NCBI GenBank assembly: GCA_949127695.1
Contig: CASBQH010000189.1
Location: forward strand, 1-8,008
DNA length: 8,008 nucleotides
Reading direction: 5' to 3'
Source of the DNA: Synechococcales cyanobacterium PMM_0073
GTDB lineage: Bacteria; Cyanobacteriota; Cyanobacteriia; Elainellales; Elainellaceae
This document shows, one piece after another, positions 1 through 7,232 of the stretch. The translations under genes were made by a program, and so were the position numbers. Position 1 is the stretch's first letter, and each line of letters opens with the position of its first letter. A model generated the notes under the pieces. It had not been told where the DNA came from, searched no databases, and was given only the letters and a program-made list of their open reading frames with translations.

Positions 1-1436
1 CCTCGGTCGTTTAGCGGCTTGACGGTGGCTTGGCCGCTGGTGAGCAGTCTTGTCACCAGTCGGTCGCCTTCAAAATAGACTTCGGTGCTGCTGGTTTCGT
101 CGCCCAGTTCGCCAATTACTAGCTCAATGCTGGGCTGATTTTCGCTGGAGGCTCCCAGCACCAGCGACACAGGTTCCGGCATCGGGTAGGGCTGGCCTTG
201 CTTGATGAGAGGATGCCAGCTGTGGCAGTTGTCACGCCGATTCCAGTAGCGGATGCCGTAGCTGTGGTAGAGAAAATCTTTGATCTGCACGCCGCGATTT
301 AATTGGAGTGCGCCTTGAGCGATTGCCTCAAAGGGCTTGTCAGCGCGAATTTTTTCTGCCGGAAACTGGCGCTCCACCCAGGCTCGCACCGTTGGAATTT
401 GAGCCGTGCCGCCCACCAGCAGCACCGCTTCAATATCCTCCAACGTTAAGCCTTGGCGCTGCGCCTGCTGCAATACCTGACTCAGGCTGGCTTCCAAGCG
501 CTCAAAAAACTGATGCTGCTGCAAAATTTCCTCCAGCTGAGCGCGGCTAAGCTGAAGCTCGTAGCTTTCAAAGGTTTCGTCGTCAAAGTAAACCTCGGTG
601 GCTTGCTCTTGCTGCGAAAGCTGGATTTTCAAGCGCTCAGCCAGCCGCAGCGTCAGCGGACTGGCGCTCAATCCCTGAGTCGCGGCAAAATGCTCGACCA
701 GCCAGTTGTCGATATCAGAGCCGCCCAGATTCTGCCCCGCTTTGGCCAGCACTCGCGCCAGCTTGGGGCGCTGAGCCGATTCTTCTAGCACGCGCTGCCC
801 CCACTTCAGCAAAAAGCCGACGGGCTGGGTGGCGCTAGCTCCGCCTTCGAGCCGCACCAGCGACAGATCCAGCGTGCCGCCACCAAAGTCGATCACCAGC
901 AGATTGCCTTGGTTGGTTAGGCCATAGCCCAGCGCGGCGGCAGTTGGCTCATCCAGCAGCCGCACTTCTTTTACCTTTAGCTGCTGGCAAACCTGCGTTA
1001 GCCAGAGGCGGTAGGCTTCAAAGCTATCGACGGGCACGGTGAAGACCAGCGAATCTAGCTCAGATGCTGCCAAAGCCTCGGAGGCTTGCAGCTGTTGCAA
1101 TAGGTTTTCCAAAAACCACTGCCCTGCCTGCTCAAAGCTCACCGTCTGCCCATCTAGCTCTGGCAAAAACCCCTGAATATCGGCTCCAATGCCGCGCTTG
1201 AAATTGCGAAACAGCCGAGGACTGCCCAGATCTAGCCCCCGATCGCGCACGGCTTGCCCCGCGACAACCTCGCCCCGCAGCGCATCTTCCACATAAACCA
1301 GACTGGGAATCAGCGGCGGGTTTTGGCTAAGCTGCTGGGAGAGGCCGGGAAGTGCCAGCGTTTCAGGCTGCTCTGTGGCGGCGTTCCAGCGCACCACCAC
1401 CGTATTGCTCGTCCCAAAATCAATCGCGTAAACCAT
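1..1436 (-). CDS. Hsp70 family protein (DnaK-like ATPase), 3' end outside window
   Basis: This is a chaperone-type ATPase of the Hsp70/actin fold, presumably cytoplasmic. The frame is open from ATG at 1436 to the window edge, giving 478 codons without a stop. Visible motifs are phosphate-1 DFGTSNT (residues 6-12), the lysine in NFKRGIG (K80, matching catalytic K70 of DnaK), connect-1 LDEPTAAALGYG (161-172, with E163), phosphate-2 VIDFGGGTLDLSL (181-193) and the adenosine motif LLVGGTAQIP (339-348). The ATP-binding residues therefore look intact. Between phosphate-2 and the GGSDID motif (238-243) there are about 47 residues, against about 26 in E. coli DnaK, so lobe II carries a roughly 20-residue insertion. 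The C-terminal part from about 385 is a divergent, beta-rich substrate-binding-like region. It is not canonical DnaK: there is no grpE or dnaJ nearby and the substrate domain is unlike DnaK's. The family is sure; the client and role are unknown. Confidence 0.93.
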   Translation of the reverse strand, partial: MVYAIDFGTSNTVVVRWNAATEQPETLALPGLSQQLSQNPPLIPSLVYVEDALRGEVVAGQAVRDRGLDLGSPRLFRNFKRGIGADIQGFLPELDGQTVSFEQAGQWFLENLLQQLQASEALAASELDSLVFTVPVDSFEAYRLWLTQVCQQLKVKEVRLLDEPTAAALGYGLTNQGNLLVIDFGGGTLDLSLVRLEGGASATQPVGFLLKWGQRVLEESAQRPKLARVLAKAGQNLGGSDIDNWLVEHFAATQGLSASPLTLRLAERLKIQLSQQEQATEVYFDDETFESYELQLSRAQLEEILQQHQFFERLEASLSQVLQQAQRQGLTLEDIEAVLLVGGTAQIPTVRAWVERQFPAEKIRADKPFEAIAQGALQLNRGVQIKDFLYHSYGIRYWNRRDNCHSWHPLIKQGQPYPMPEPVSLVLGASSENQPSIELVIGELGDETSSTEVYFEGDRLVTRLLTSGQATVKPLNDR

Positions 1437-1573
1437 AGCCGGATCTAAACCGTCGTGCCAATTTCTGAATATGCCTCTATTTTTGCAGGATGAGCGACCA
1501 TTCCCTACCTTTTGGCTCAGTAGGCAAAACCAGAAAGTGAGTTAGACTACAGCCAGTCAGAAACAAATCTACT

Positions 1574-1588
1574 ACTTTGGTACAAAGT
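1574..1588. promoter_or_regulatory. palindrome overlapping the -35 element, possible operator
   Basis: ACTTTG-GTA-CAAAGT is a perfect inverted repeat with 6-base arms and a 3-base centre. It covers the -35 hexamer (1577-1582) of the promoter proposed for the small membrane protein at 1684. Its position in the divergent region would also let a bound protein affect the Hsp70 gene. It does not match the NtcA consensus GTA-N8-TAC. That it binds a regulator is inference; a 6+6 palindrome can occur by chance. Confidence 0.3.
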
Positions 1589-1605
1589 CAAGTAGAGTTT
1601 ATATT
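1577..1605 (+). promoter_or_regulatory. sigma70-type promoter for the small membrane protein
   Basis: The -35 TTGGTA (1577-1582, 4 of 6 to consensus) is followed after a 17-base spacer by the -10 TATATT (1600-1605, 5 of 6). Transcription would begin near 1612, leaving a leader of about 70 bases before the ATG at 1684. Spacing is ideal, and the surrounding AT-rich stretch stands out against the GC-richer flanks. Confidence 0.5.
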
Positions 1606-1670
1606 TCTTAAAATCAGGCAGAAAGGGGTGTAAGGGTTGCCAATCAATAGGAACGCCATTTGCAAACTGA

Positions 1671-1676
1671 AAGGAG
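1671..1676 (+). promoter_or_regulatory. Shine-Dalgarno site deciding the start at 1684
   Basis: AAGGAG lies seven bases before ATG 1684. It favours that codon over the in-frame TTG at 1660, which would place the site inside the coding region. Confidence 0.7.
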
Positions 1677-1683
1677 TCACGCA

Positions 1684-1923
1684 ATGTATCACTATCCATC
1701 TTCTGATCGGATCGCGCTGCTATCTAGGCTAAGAGGCGGAATTTGGCTGTTTGGTGTCTCTGCTTGGCTGTTTGGCATTATTGATCGCAGCATTGCGACT
1801 TTGGCTGATGGTTATCTTTCAGCGTTGGATATCACGCAGCTATTCACGGCTTCGTTTTTCTTCGTCAGCTGGCTATTTCTAAAACCGACTGCGCCCAAGT
1901 TTCTATTGCGCTGCTTCAAGTAG
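1684..1923 (+). CDS. small membrane protein, unknown function (79 aa)
   Basis: I do not recognise a family. The ATG at 1684 is preceded by a clear AAGGAG site and a plausible promoter, which argues for a real gene. The 79-residue product has two hydrophobic stretches, about residues 19-34 (IWLFGVSAWLFGII) and 50-66 (ending SFFFVSWLFL). A short polar loop lies between them, and the N- and C-termini are basic. This suggests a two-span inner-membrane or thylakoid protein with both ends in the cytoplasm. It is rich in Trp and Phe. It is divergent from the Hsp70 gene and converges tail to tail with argS, three bases apart, so it is probably monocistronic. Its role cannot be inferred from context. 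Confidence 0.65.
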   Translation: MYHYPSSDRIALLSRLRGGIWLFGVSAWLFGIIDRSIATLADGYLSALDITQLFTASFFFVSWLFLKPTAPKFLLRCFK

Positions 1924-1926
1924 GCA

Positions 1927-3675
1927 CTACATGCGTTCCAGCACCTGAATTCCCAGCAGATTCAATCCCTGCTTAATCGTCCGAGCCGTCAAATCAGCCA
2001 ATGCTAGGCGAGAGCTACGCTCAGGTTCGGCGGCTTGCAGGATGGAGCAGCGGTCGTAAAATTGGTTGAACTTTTGGCTGAGTTCAAACAAATATTGACA
2101 GAGGCGATTTGGCATCAGATCGGCTTCGAGGGCGCTTAGGATTTCGTCAAATTGCAGCAGGTGTTTGGCTAGCGTAAATTCTGTTTCGTCTTGCAAGCTG
2201 ATTTTACCAGCGAGCTGCTGAAGCTCGATTTCGCCTTTGCGAATAATGCCCTGAACTCGCACGTAGGCGTAGAGCAAATAGGGCGCAGTGTTACCTTGCA
2301 GCGCCAGCATTTTGTCATAGCTAAAAATATAGTTGCTGGTACGGTTCTGGCTCAGGTCGGCGTATTTGACAGCGCTGATGCCGACCACCTGCGAAGCATG
2401 GGCGATGAATTCCTCAGATTCCTGCCGCTCTTCGGTTTCTAGCCGCGCTGCCAAATCGGCGCGAGCGCGGCTGACAGCTTCATCTAATAATTCTCTCAGG
2501 CGCACCACATCACCAGAGCGCGTCTTAAACTTCTTGCCATCTTCGCCCTGCACCAAGCCAAACGGCACATGCACTAGCTCAATATTCTCTGGTATCCAGC
2601 CTGCTTTCCGCGCCACCTGCCAAACTTGAGTAAAATGATTTGCCTGACCGATATCTGTCACGTAGATAATTCGCTCTGCTTGGTCTTGCTCAATCCGATA
2701 TCGCAGTGCTGCTAAATCTGTAGTTGCATAGTTATAGCCGCCGTCTGATTTTTTGATAATCAACGGCAGCGGATTACCTTCTTTATTGGTAAAACCATCT
2801 AGAAAAACGCACTGTGCACCCTGATCTTCAACCAGTAGCCCTAGCTTTGCCAAATCTTCTACCACGCCAGCCAGCAGCGGGTTATAGAACGATTCACCGC
2901 GATTGGTAATTTGAATATCCAGCAGTCGATAGATTTCTTCAAAGGCGATAAACGACTGTTCGCAGAGCAAATTCCAGGCTTTCAAAGTATCCTCCTGACC
3001 TGCTTGCAGCGCCACCACTTCCAGCCGCGCCTGCTCCCGAAACGCCTCGTCTTCGTCAAATCGCTGCTTAGCCTGCTTATAAAAGCTGGTCAGGTCGCCC
3101 AGCGCCAGCGCGTTTGCGGTGGTTAATGCTTCTGGATAGGCCGACTTCAGGTGCAGAATCAACATGCCAAACTGCGTGCCCCAGTCGCCCAAATGATTGA
3201 TCCGCAGTACGTCATGGCCGAGAAATTCCAGCACCCGCGCAATCGAGTCGCCAATGATCGTTGAGCGCAGATGCCCGACATGCATTTCTTTGGCAATATT
3301 CGGGCTGGAAAAATCGACGATTACCCGCTGCCGCTTGCTCAAGCCCACGCCCAGCCGATCGCCGGTTTGCATTTGCTGGAGCTGCTGCTCCAGATAGCCA
3401 GTTTTGAGATGGAGATTAATAAATCCTGGCCCCGCGATGGTCGGCGGTTCGCAAAAATCCTCCACTTGCAGCGCCTGCACAATCGCCTCGGCAATTTGGC
3501 GCGGCGGCTGCCCCAGTCGCTTGGTCAGAGCCATCGCCAGATTTGACTGGTAATCGCCAAACTTGGGATTGCTGGCGGGCACCAGCAGCGGATCAGTATC
3601 CGCTAGCGCTTGGCCAAATGCGGCAATCAGGGCTTGGTCGAAACAGGCTTTGAGCTGGGCGAGCGTCGCGTTCAT
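1927..3675 (-). CDS. argS: arginyl-tRNA synthetase (class I)
   Basis: It charges tRNA-Arg with arginine using ATP in the cytoplasm. From ATG 3675 the product is 582 residues, the usual size for bacterial ArgRS. The N-terminal Add-1 tRNA-recognition domain spans about residues 1-90 ([13 protein letters not shown] at 36-48). The HIGH signature is HVGH (132-135) within [16 protein letters not shown]. The region after [12 protein letters not shown] (378-388) stands for the degenerate KMSKS loop, as is common in ArgRS. The C-terminal DALR anticodon-binding domain starts near 455 ([13 protein letters not shown] at 461-473) and ends in the typical [10 protein letters not shown]. The frame extends 45 codons upstream to 3810, but those residues do not resemble ArgRS and MNATLAQLK is a typical beginning. 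No strong Shine-Dalgarno site precedes 3675, which is not unusual in cyanobacteria. Confidence 0.97.
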   Translation of the reverse strand: MNATLAQLKACFDQALIAAFGQALADTDPLLVPASNPKFGDYQSNLAMALTKRLGQPPRQIAEAIVQALQVEDFCEPPTIAGPGFINLHLKTGYLEQQLQQMQTGDRLGVGLSKRQRVIVDFSSPNIAKEMHVGHLRSTIIGDSIARVLEFLGHDVLRINHLGDWGTQFGMLILHLKSAYPEALTTANALALGDLTSFYKQAKQRFDEDEAFREQARLEVVALQAGQEDTLKAWNLLCEQSFIAFEEIYRLLDIQITNRGESFYNPLLAGVVEDLAKLGLLVEDQGAQCVFLDGFTNKEGNPLPLIIKKSDGGYNYATTDLAALRYRIEQDQAERIIYVTDIGQANHFTQVWQVARKAGWIPENIELVHVPFGLVQGEDGKKFKTRSGDVVRLRELLDEAVSRARADLAARLETEERQESEEFIAHASQVVGISAVKYADLSQNRTSNYIFSYDKMLALQGNTAPYLLYAYVRVQGIIRKGEIELQQLAGKISLQDETEFTLAKHLLQFDEILSALEADLMPNRLCQYLFELSQKFNQFYDRCSILQAAEPERSSRLALADLTARTIKQGLNLLGIQVLERM

Positions 3676-3724
3676 GGGTTCGGGTGCGTCCAGCAGCAGA
3701 ATTGGGCTGAAAGCGCATATCGAG

Positions 3725-3730
3725 ATTTTA
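3725..3730 (-). promoter_or_regulatory. possible -10 element for argS
   Basis: Read on the minus strand this is TAAAAT (5 of 6 to TATAAT), about 50 bases before the argS ATG. The hexamer 17 bases further upstream, TCGCAA, matches only 3 of 6 of the -35 consensus. It is the best candidate I see in the 170-base divergent gap, but weak. Confidence 0.25.
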
Positions 3731-3845
3731 CCGAGTTCTCTGGCTGATTGCGAGGTGATGTTGAGCACCGTAGCCGTGATGGGAATCTTAAAGCCGACAT
3801 TCAGAGTCAATTAAGCCAATCTTTAATTTAGGGAAAGTCTCAACA

Positions 3846-4697
3846 ATGGTCGCAACTCCAATTGCTCCAGTTTCAACGCAACTCAGCTTGATCTCGGTCG
3901 CCAATGCCTATCGCAATGATCCGCAGCAAAACAAGCTGGTGCAGTGGCTGCAAAGCTCGACCGGCGCTCAGAAACAGGCCGAGTTTGCGATGATGTGGCG
4001 CGATAATGCCGACCAAAGCGCGATTGACTTTGTGCAGGTGTTTCGTTCTTATAAAGCGATGCCGCACCAGAATGCTGCCCTCAAATGGCTAGAGCAATCC
4101 AGCCAGCCCAAGACGCTGGAAGGCTTTTTTCGGATGTGGCAAGACTGGAGCAAGGCTGACCCAAAGCCGAAGACGCTGCGCCTGAAAGTGCCGTACTACC
4201 AGCAGGTGGATAATCGGTTTGAACCAATGCGGACTTGCAATACCTCAAGCTGTGCAATGGTGGCGCGGTTCTTGGGCGCAAAAATTGCGAGCGACGACGA
4301 ATATTACAAAATTGTCCGCAAATACGGCGACACCACCGACCATACGGCTCAAACCAAAGCGCTGGCTGAACTCAAAATCAAATCCACCTGGCATACCAAC
4401 TTGGGCTTTGAGGATCTTGATCGTTCGCTGATGGCAGGGCTGCCGATTGTGATTGGGATTCTGCATCGCGGCACGCTGGCTTCCCCCACAGGCGGCCATA
4501 TGCTTGTGGTGATTGGCAAAACCGGCGCGAAGGACTACATTTGCCACGATCCGTTCGGCAGCATGCTGGATGCGGGCGGCGGCTACACGGGCAGCGTCAA
4601 CAACGGCAACGGCGTGGTTTACTCACGGGCATTGCTCAACCGCCGCTGGCTGCCGGAAGGCGAGCGCTCAGGCTGGGGGCGACTGTTTCAGAAGTAG
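3846..4697 (+). CDS. C39-like cysteine peptidase domain protein
   Basis: This is a 283-residue protein with a papain-fold C39-like domain in its C-terminal 175 residues. The domain opens with LKVPYYQQVDN (113-123). The probable nucleophile Cys131 is in RTCNTSSCAMVARFLG, the histidine is H218 in TGGHMLVVIG, and the acid is D235 in CHDPFGSM. The end, RRWLPEGERSGWGRLF, is typical of a C39 subgroup that I recall from cyanobacteria and phages. Residues 18-104 hold two ungapped copies of a 47-residue helical unit (Y22/Y69, W34L35/W81L82, M50W51/M97W98), perhaps a binding region. No signal peptide is visible, so it is cytoplasmic or released in another way. Substrate (peptide, peptidoglycan cross-bridge or other) is unknown. 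It is divergent from argS and ends 24 bases before the 3' end of a tRNA gene on the other strand. Confidence 0.82.
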   Translation: MVATPIAPVSTQLSLISVANAYRNDPQQNKLVQWLQSSTGAQKQAEFAMMWRDNADQSAIDFVQVFRSYKAMPHQNAALKWLEQSSQPKTLEGFFRMWQDWSKADPKPKTLRLKVPYYQQVDNRFEPMRTCNTSSCAMVARFLGAKIASDDEYYKIVRKYGDTTDHTAQTKALAELKIKSTWHTNLGFEDLDRSLMAGLPIVIGILHRGTLASPTGGHMLVVIGKTGAKDYICHDPFGSMLDAGGGYTGSVNNGNGVVYSRALLNRRWLPEGERSGWGRLFQK

Positions 4698-4721
4698 AGT
4701 TTAGAAACAGGCTCTGGAAAA

Positions 4722-4792
4722 AGCGGGTGAGGGGAATCGAACCCCTATTAACTGCTTGGAAGGCAGTAGTTTTACCACTAAACTACACCCGC
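4722..4792 (-). tRNA. trnG: tRNA-Gly(TCC)
   Basis: On the minus strand a 71-base cloverleaf can be read. The acceptor stem GCGGGTG (4786-4792) pairs with CACCCGC (4723-4729), and the discriminator is U (4722), as usual for bacterial tRNA-Gly. The anticodon stem ACTGC/GCAGT encloses loop CTTCCAA with anticodon TCC (4758-4760), which reads GGA and GGG glycine codons. The T arm has the standard GGTTCGATTCC core. CCA is not encoded (the next bases are TTT), so it must be added by nucleotidyltransferase. The 3' half is not repeated elsewhere in the window, so there is no sign of its use as an integration site here. Confidence 0.97.
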
Positions 4793-5056
4793 ATGGAAAT
4801 TCAAGCTCAGCACTTACCCTAGCATAGGCAGCAATTCTGCGGCAAGCTCTGTCGCTTCACGCAATCTTTAAACATTGCAAGCTGCAAAACCAGATTTCCT
4901 TAGTGGTAAGGTGAAAGACGGATTATTTAGCTGATCAGATTGCAGCCAAATCTCGTATGATTACGCTCTGAGATGCTGCTGAGTTTATCTGGCTATGGCC
5001 AAATTCAGGGTGCTGAACGGGTTGTCTGTTGATAGTAAGGTTGGTTAAGTTCGCTC
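4793..5056 (+). other. intergenic region upstream of the DUF3370 gene
   Basis: There is no coding potential. A TATGAT hexamer (4956-4961) is the best -10 candidate on the plus strand, about 95 bases before the ATG at 5057, but no good -35 element precedes it. Two tiny inverted repeats are present: TTGCA-AGC-TGCAA (4875-4887) and CCTTA-GTGG-TAAGG (4898-4911). Neither is followed by a T run, so they are not terminators. The part next to the tRNA should hold the tRNA promoter on the minus strand, but I could not identify one convincingly. Confidence 0.4.
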
Positions 5057-6904
5057 ATGCTCAAACTGTTGTCCTTATTGTCTCTGGCTCAGGTACTCAC
5101 TCCAATGGCCGCAGTGGCCGCACCAGTTTGGTCTAATCCAGCGCCCGTAAACCGGATGCAGTTTGGCTCCTCTGCTGAGAAATTGCCCCAAACCGTAGCT
5201 CAGGCCGCGCCAGAACTCTCTTCTGGTTTAGACAATGCGCCTGTGCCCGCGCCAAACACCCCCATCGCCCTGCCCGATAATAATTCCTTAATTCGCGTTT
5301 TGCCGCGTCTAGATGTGCTGCGATCTGAGTCTGTCTTCCCCCTGCCGGGACAGCTAGACGATGTGCCCATGTTCAACAGCAACAGCCCAGAACTCGTTCA
5401 AAAATCTGGGGTTTTGCTCTCGACTTTTCCCCCAGACGGGATGCAGGTGCGTCAGGCTCACCTCAACTATCCGCTGCAAGGCCGGTTTGATGTCTTTGCC
5501 CACCATATTGCCAAAGGGCTGACCGCTGACGATGTGCGGACGCTCTATCTCGGAATTTTGATCTACAACCCAGCCGAGCGTCCGGTCAAAGTTGACGTGA
5601 TGCAGGGTGTCACCTATCTGAGCCAGGAAGCCCCTTTCAATAACTTGCCGCCCTATGTTGCCAATCCTTTGGGAACCGTTTTTGCAGGGCCGGGGAGCCG
5701 TGTCACTAACGACGTGCTGCGGGGCGAACGTCAGCCGCAGTGGCCTAGCCAAATCACAATTCCGGCCAAGAGCGCCCAGATGCTAACCAATCTGCCGATT
5801 CCCCTCCGACGCCTCACAGTGGCCACAAACGGCACATTGCCTCCCGGATCGATTATTCCAGGATTGCCTATTTCGGCCTCTGTGGCTCAGACGCAGAATC
5901 CAGTCAGTCTGCTGCCTTCAGAAATTTCAATGGCTTCCATCCGCAATGCTGCCCTTGCGCCCATTGCCGCAGCTTTGCCAGCCGCCAACGACAATCGCCC
6001 GCTGCCCATCAACGGACGCTCAATTTTGATGCGGCTCTCCAGCAACGGGCCAGTTTATCTGGCAAGCTTAGCGATGTATGCCCCCCAAACTCCGTCAGGC
6101 GAGGAGCGGGTTCCCAGTCTGTCTGAGTGGATTGCGCTATTACGCAGCAGCGGCGTAGCCGGCCCGCGTGACCGTCAGCCCACGCCGCCTGACAGCGGAT
6201 CTGTCTCGCGGTTTTTCTATGGCCGAGTGGCCGGAGTGGCTCAAGGCTCGCAGTGGACGGCTAGAGCCACCGACAAAGACAGCAATTCGCTCAGCATTCC
6301 AAATCCGGGAGACGCGCTCTCTTATGTGATCAGCAGCGTCGATCGCAATACCTTCGGCACCGGCCAGATTCAGAGTGCGCCAATGCTGGTACGCTACCCC
6401 GACACGGCCTATCGAGCGCATGGCAACTACGGCGTGCAGTACAGCATTGATTTGCCGCTGAAGAACAACACGGATTCCACCCAGCGCGTCGCGATTATGC
6501 TGCAAACGCCGCTGCAAGACGAGCGCCTCAAGGGGCAAGGGCTGCTGTTCCGCAATCCACCCTATGACCAAATTTTCTTCCGGGGCACGGTGCGAATTCG
6601 CTACAAAGATGACCTGGGCATTCGCCAAACTCGCTATATGCATCTGGTGCAGCGGCGGGGGCAGCAGGGCCAGCCGCTGATTCGCCTCACGTTGCCCAAA
6701 GGTACAGAGCGCGATGTAGAAGTGCAGCTGATCTATCCGCCCGACGCCACGCCGCCGCAGGTGCTGACCGTCGAAACGCAGGTTTATAATGGCTTGGTGA
6801 CTGCCCCACAGCCCGCAGGCAGCAGTCAAGCGGCCAATCCATCGGCCAATCCATCAGCCGGCCAAGCTGCCTCAACCGCACCCATCCAAAACCCACCCAG
6901 ATAA
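5057..6904 (+). CDS. DUF3370 domain protein, secreted
   Basis: This 615-residue envelope protein is of the cyanobacterial DUF3370 family, which to my knowledge has no settled function. Residues 1-22 form a signal peptide (LLSLLSLAQVL core, AVAA before the likely cut near 22), so it acts in the periplasm or outside the cell. A Pro/Ala-rich linker (about 40-90) precedes the conserved block PLPGQLDDVPMFNSNSPEL (95-113), then QGRFDVFAHHIAKGL (141-155) and NPLGTVFAGPGSRV (203-216). An apparent insertion of about 60 residues (253-315) separates this from NGRSILMRLSSNGPVYLASLAM (319-340). The C-terminal half (386-575) is beta-rich, and the tail (582-615) is low-complexity Ala/Pro/Ser/Gln. It is longer than the roughly 450 residues I associate with the family. 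No strong Shine-Dalgarno site is seen; the start is chosen because the signal peptide begins there. It is followed after three bases by a small gene, so the two are probably cotranscribed. Confidence 0.88.
   Translation: MLKLLSLLSLAQVLTPMAAVAAPVWSNPAPVNRMQFGSSAEKLPQTVAQAAPELSSGLDNAPVPAPNTPIALPDNNSLIRVLPRLDVLRSESVFPLPGQLDDVPMFNSNSPELVQKSGVLLSTFPPDGMQVRQAHLNYPLQGRFDVFAHHIAKGLTADDVRTLYLGILIYNPAERPVKVDVMQGVTYLSQEAPFNNLPPYVANPLGTVFAGPGSRVTNDVLRGERQPQWPSQITIPAKSAQMLTNLPIPLRRLTVATNGTLPPGSIIPGLPISASVAQTQNPVSLLPSEISMASIRNAALAPIAAALPAANDNRPLPINGRSILMRLSSNGPVYLASLAMYAPQTPSGEERVPSLSEWIALLRSSGVAGPRDRQPTPPDSGSVSRFFYGRVAGVAQGSQWTARATDKDSNSLSIPNPGDALSYVISSVDRNTFGTGQIQSAPMLVRYPDTAYRAHGNYGVQYSIDLPLKNNTDSTQRVAIMLQTPLQDERLKGQGLLFRNPPYDQIFFRGTVRIRYKDDLGIRQTRYMHLVQRRGQQGQPLIRLTLPKGTERDVEVQLIYPPDATPPQVLTVETQVYNGLVTAPQPAGSSQAANPSANPSAGQAASTAPIQNPPR
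6831..6854 (+). repeat. exact 12-base tandem duplication in the DUF3370 tail
   Basis: CGGCCAATCCAT occurs twice head to tail, encoding the repeated ANPS units near residue 595. It is in frame and probably a recent slippage expansion in the low-complexity C-terminal tail. Confidence 0.85.
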
Positions 6905-6907
6905 ACC

Positions 6908-7123
6908 ATGACGCTCTCTAAACAAGAAGCCAAGCAGCTGCTCGAACGAATTGTGTTTCTGGATGAGCGCGGCGTAGACTGGGCGCAGGATGTCTGGGAT
7001 ATGAGTCCGACGCTGGGCGAAACCGCCGCCCGCCTGATGGGCGTCATGGATGGCCTGATCGAATGCTGCTCTGAGGAAAAGCTGGAGAATTTTGTGCAGG
7101 GGCTGTATCGAGAGCTGATGTAG
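6908..7123 (+). CDS. small helical protein, unknown function (71 aa)
   Basis: I do not recognise a family. The 71-residue product starts three bases after the DUF3370 stop codon, which strongly suggests an operon and perhaps translational coupling, since no Shine-Dalgarno site is visible before the ATG. It is acidic and predicted all-helical: helix SKQEAKQLLERIVFLDER (4-21), a WAQDVWDMS segment (25-33) with two Trp, helix GETAARLMGVMDGLIECC (37-54) and a final helix (57-71). It lacks a signal peptide, so it would remain in the cytoplasm while its neighbour is exported. It could be a regulatory or assembly partner, but only the gene order supports that. Confidence 0.7.
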   Translation: MTLSKQEAKQLLERIVFLDERGVDWAQDVWDMSPTLGETAARLMGVMDGLIECCSEEKLENFVQGLYRELM

Positions 7124-7171
7124 GGCGGAGAGTTTCCAAAAAACAGGGCTGGCGCAACGGGTTTTGGTGAA

Positions 7172-7200
7172 TTGGCACGGCCTGACTCGTGGCTTATGAT
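7172..7200 (+). promoter_or_regulatory. sigma70-type promoter for the small Q/G-rich protein
   Basis: TTGGCA (7172-7177, 5 of 6) is followed after 17 bases by TATGAT (7195-7200, 5 of 6). This is the best promoter match in the window. Transcription would start near 7207, leaving only about 26 bases before ATG 7233. It separates the last two genes from the DUF3370 operon, although no terminator is seen in between. Confidence 0.6.
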
Positions 7201-7221
7201 GAGGGAAAAATCTCGCTCAGC

Positions 7222-7227
7222 AGGTGA
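7222..7227 (+). promoter_or_regulatory. Shine-Dalgarno site supporting the start at 7233
   Basis: AGGTGA matches the 3' part of the consensus AAGGAGGTGA and lies five bases before ATG 7233. The in-frame GTG at 7224 is itself part of this site and has no correctly spaced site of its own inside the expected transcript, so ATG 7233 is preferred. Confidence 0.5.
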
Positions 7228-7232
7228 ACGAT

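Noticed and set aside
308..788. Plus-strand open frames opposite the Hsp70 gene
   Set aside because: They are antisense shadows. The minus-strand frame has all Hsp70 motifs, and these products are low-complexity without ribosome sites.
4722..4792. tRNA-Gly as an attachment site for a mobile element
   Set aside because: No second copy of the tRNA 3' part and no integrase gene is visible in the window.
4541..4822. Plus-strand 93-residue frame running through the tRNA
   Set aside because: It overlaps the C39 gene in another frame and then reads the tRNA-Gly gene antisense, so it is not a gene.
5354..5752. Minus-strand 132-residue frame inside the DUF3370 gene
   Set aside because: It is a shadow frame opposite a clearly conserved family block, with no promoter or ribosome site.
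6140..6829. Minus-strand 229-residue frame inside the DUF3370 gene
   Set aside because: Length alone is not evidence in GC-rich DNA. Composition is Arg/His/Leu-rich as expected for an antisense frame, and the plus strand carries the conserved protein.
7136..7167. CCAAAA...TTTTGG inverted repeat as a terminator after the 71-residue gene
   Set aside because: The loop is about 20 bases, the stem is AT-rich, and no T run follows.
7224..7232. GTG at 7224 as the start of the small Q/G-rich protein
   Set aside because: The GTG is part of the AGGTGA ribosome-binding sequence for ATG 7233, and no correctly placed site precedes it; it is kept only as an alternative.
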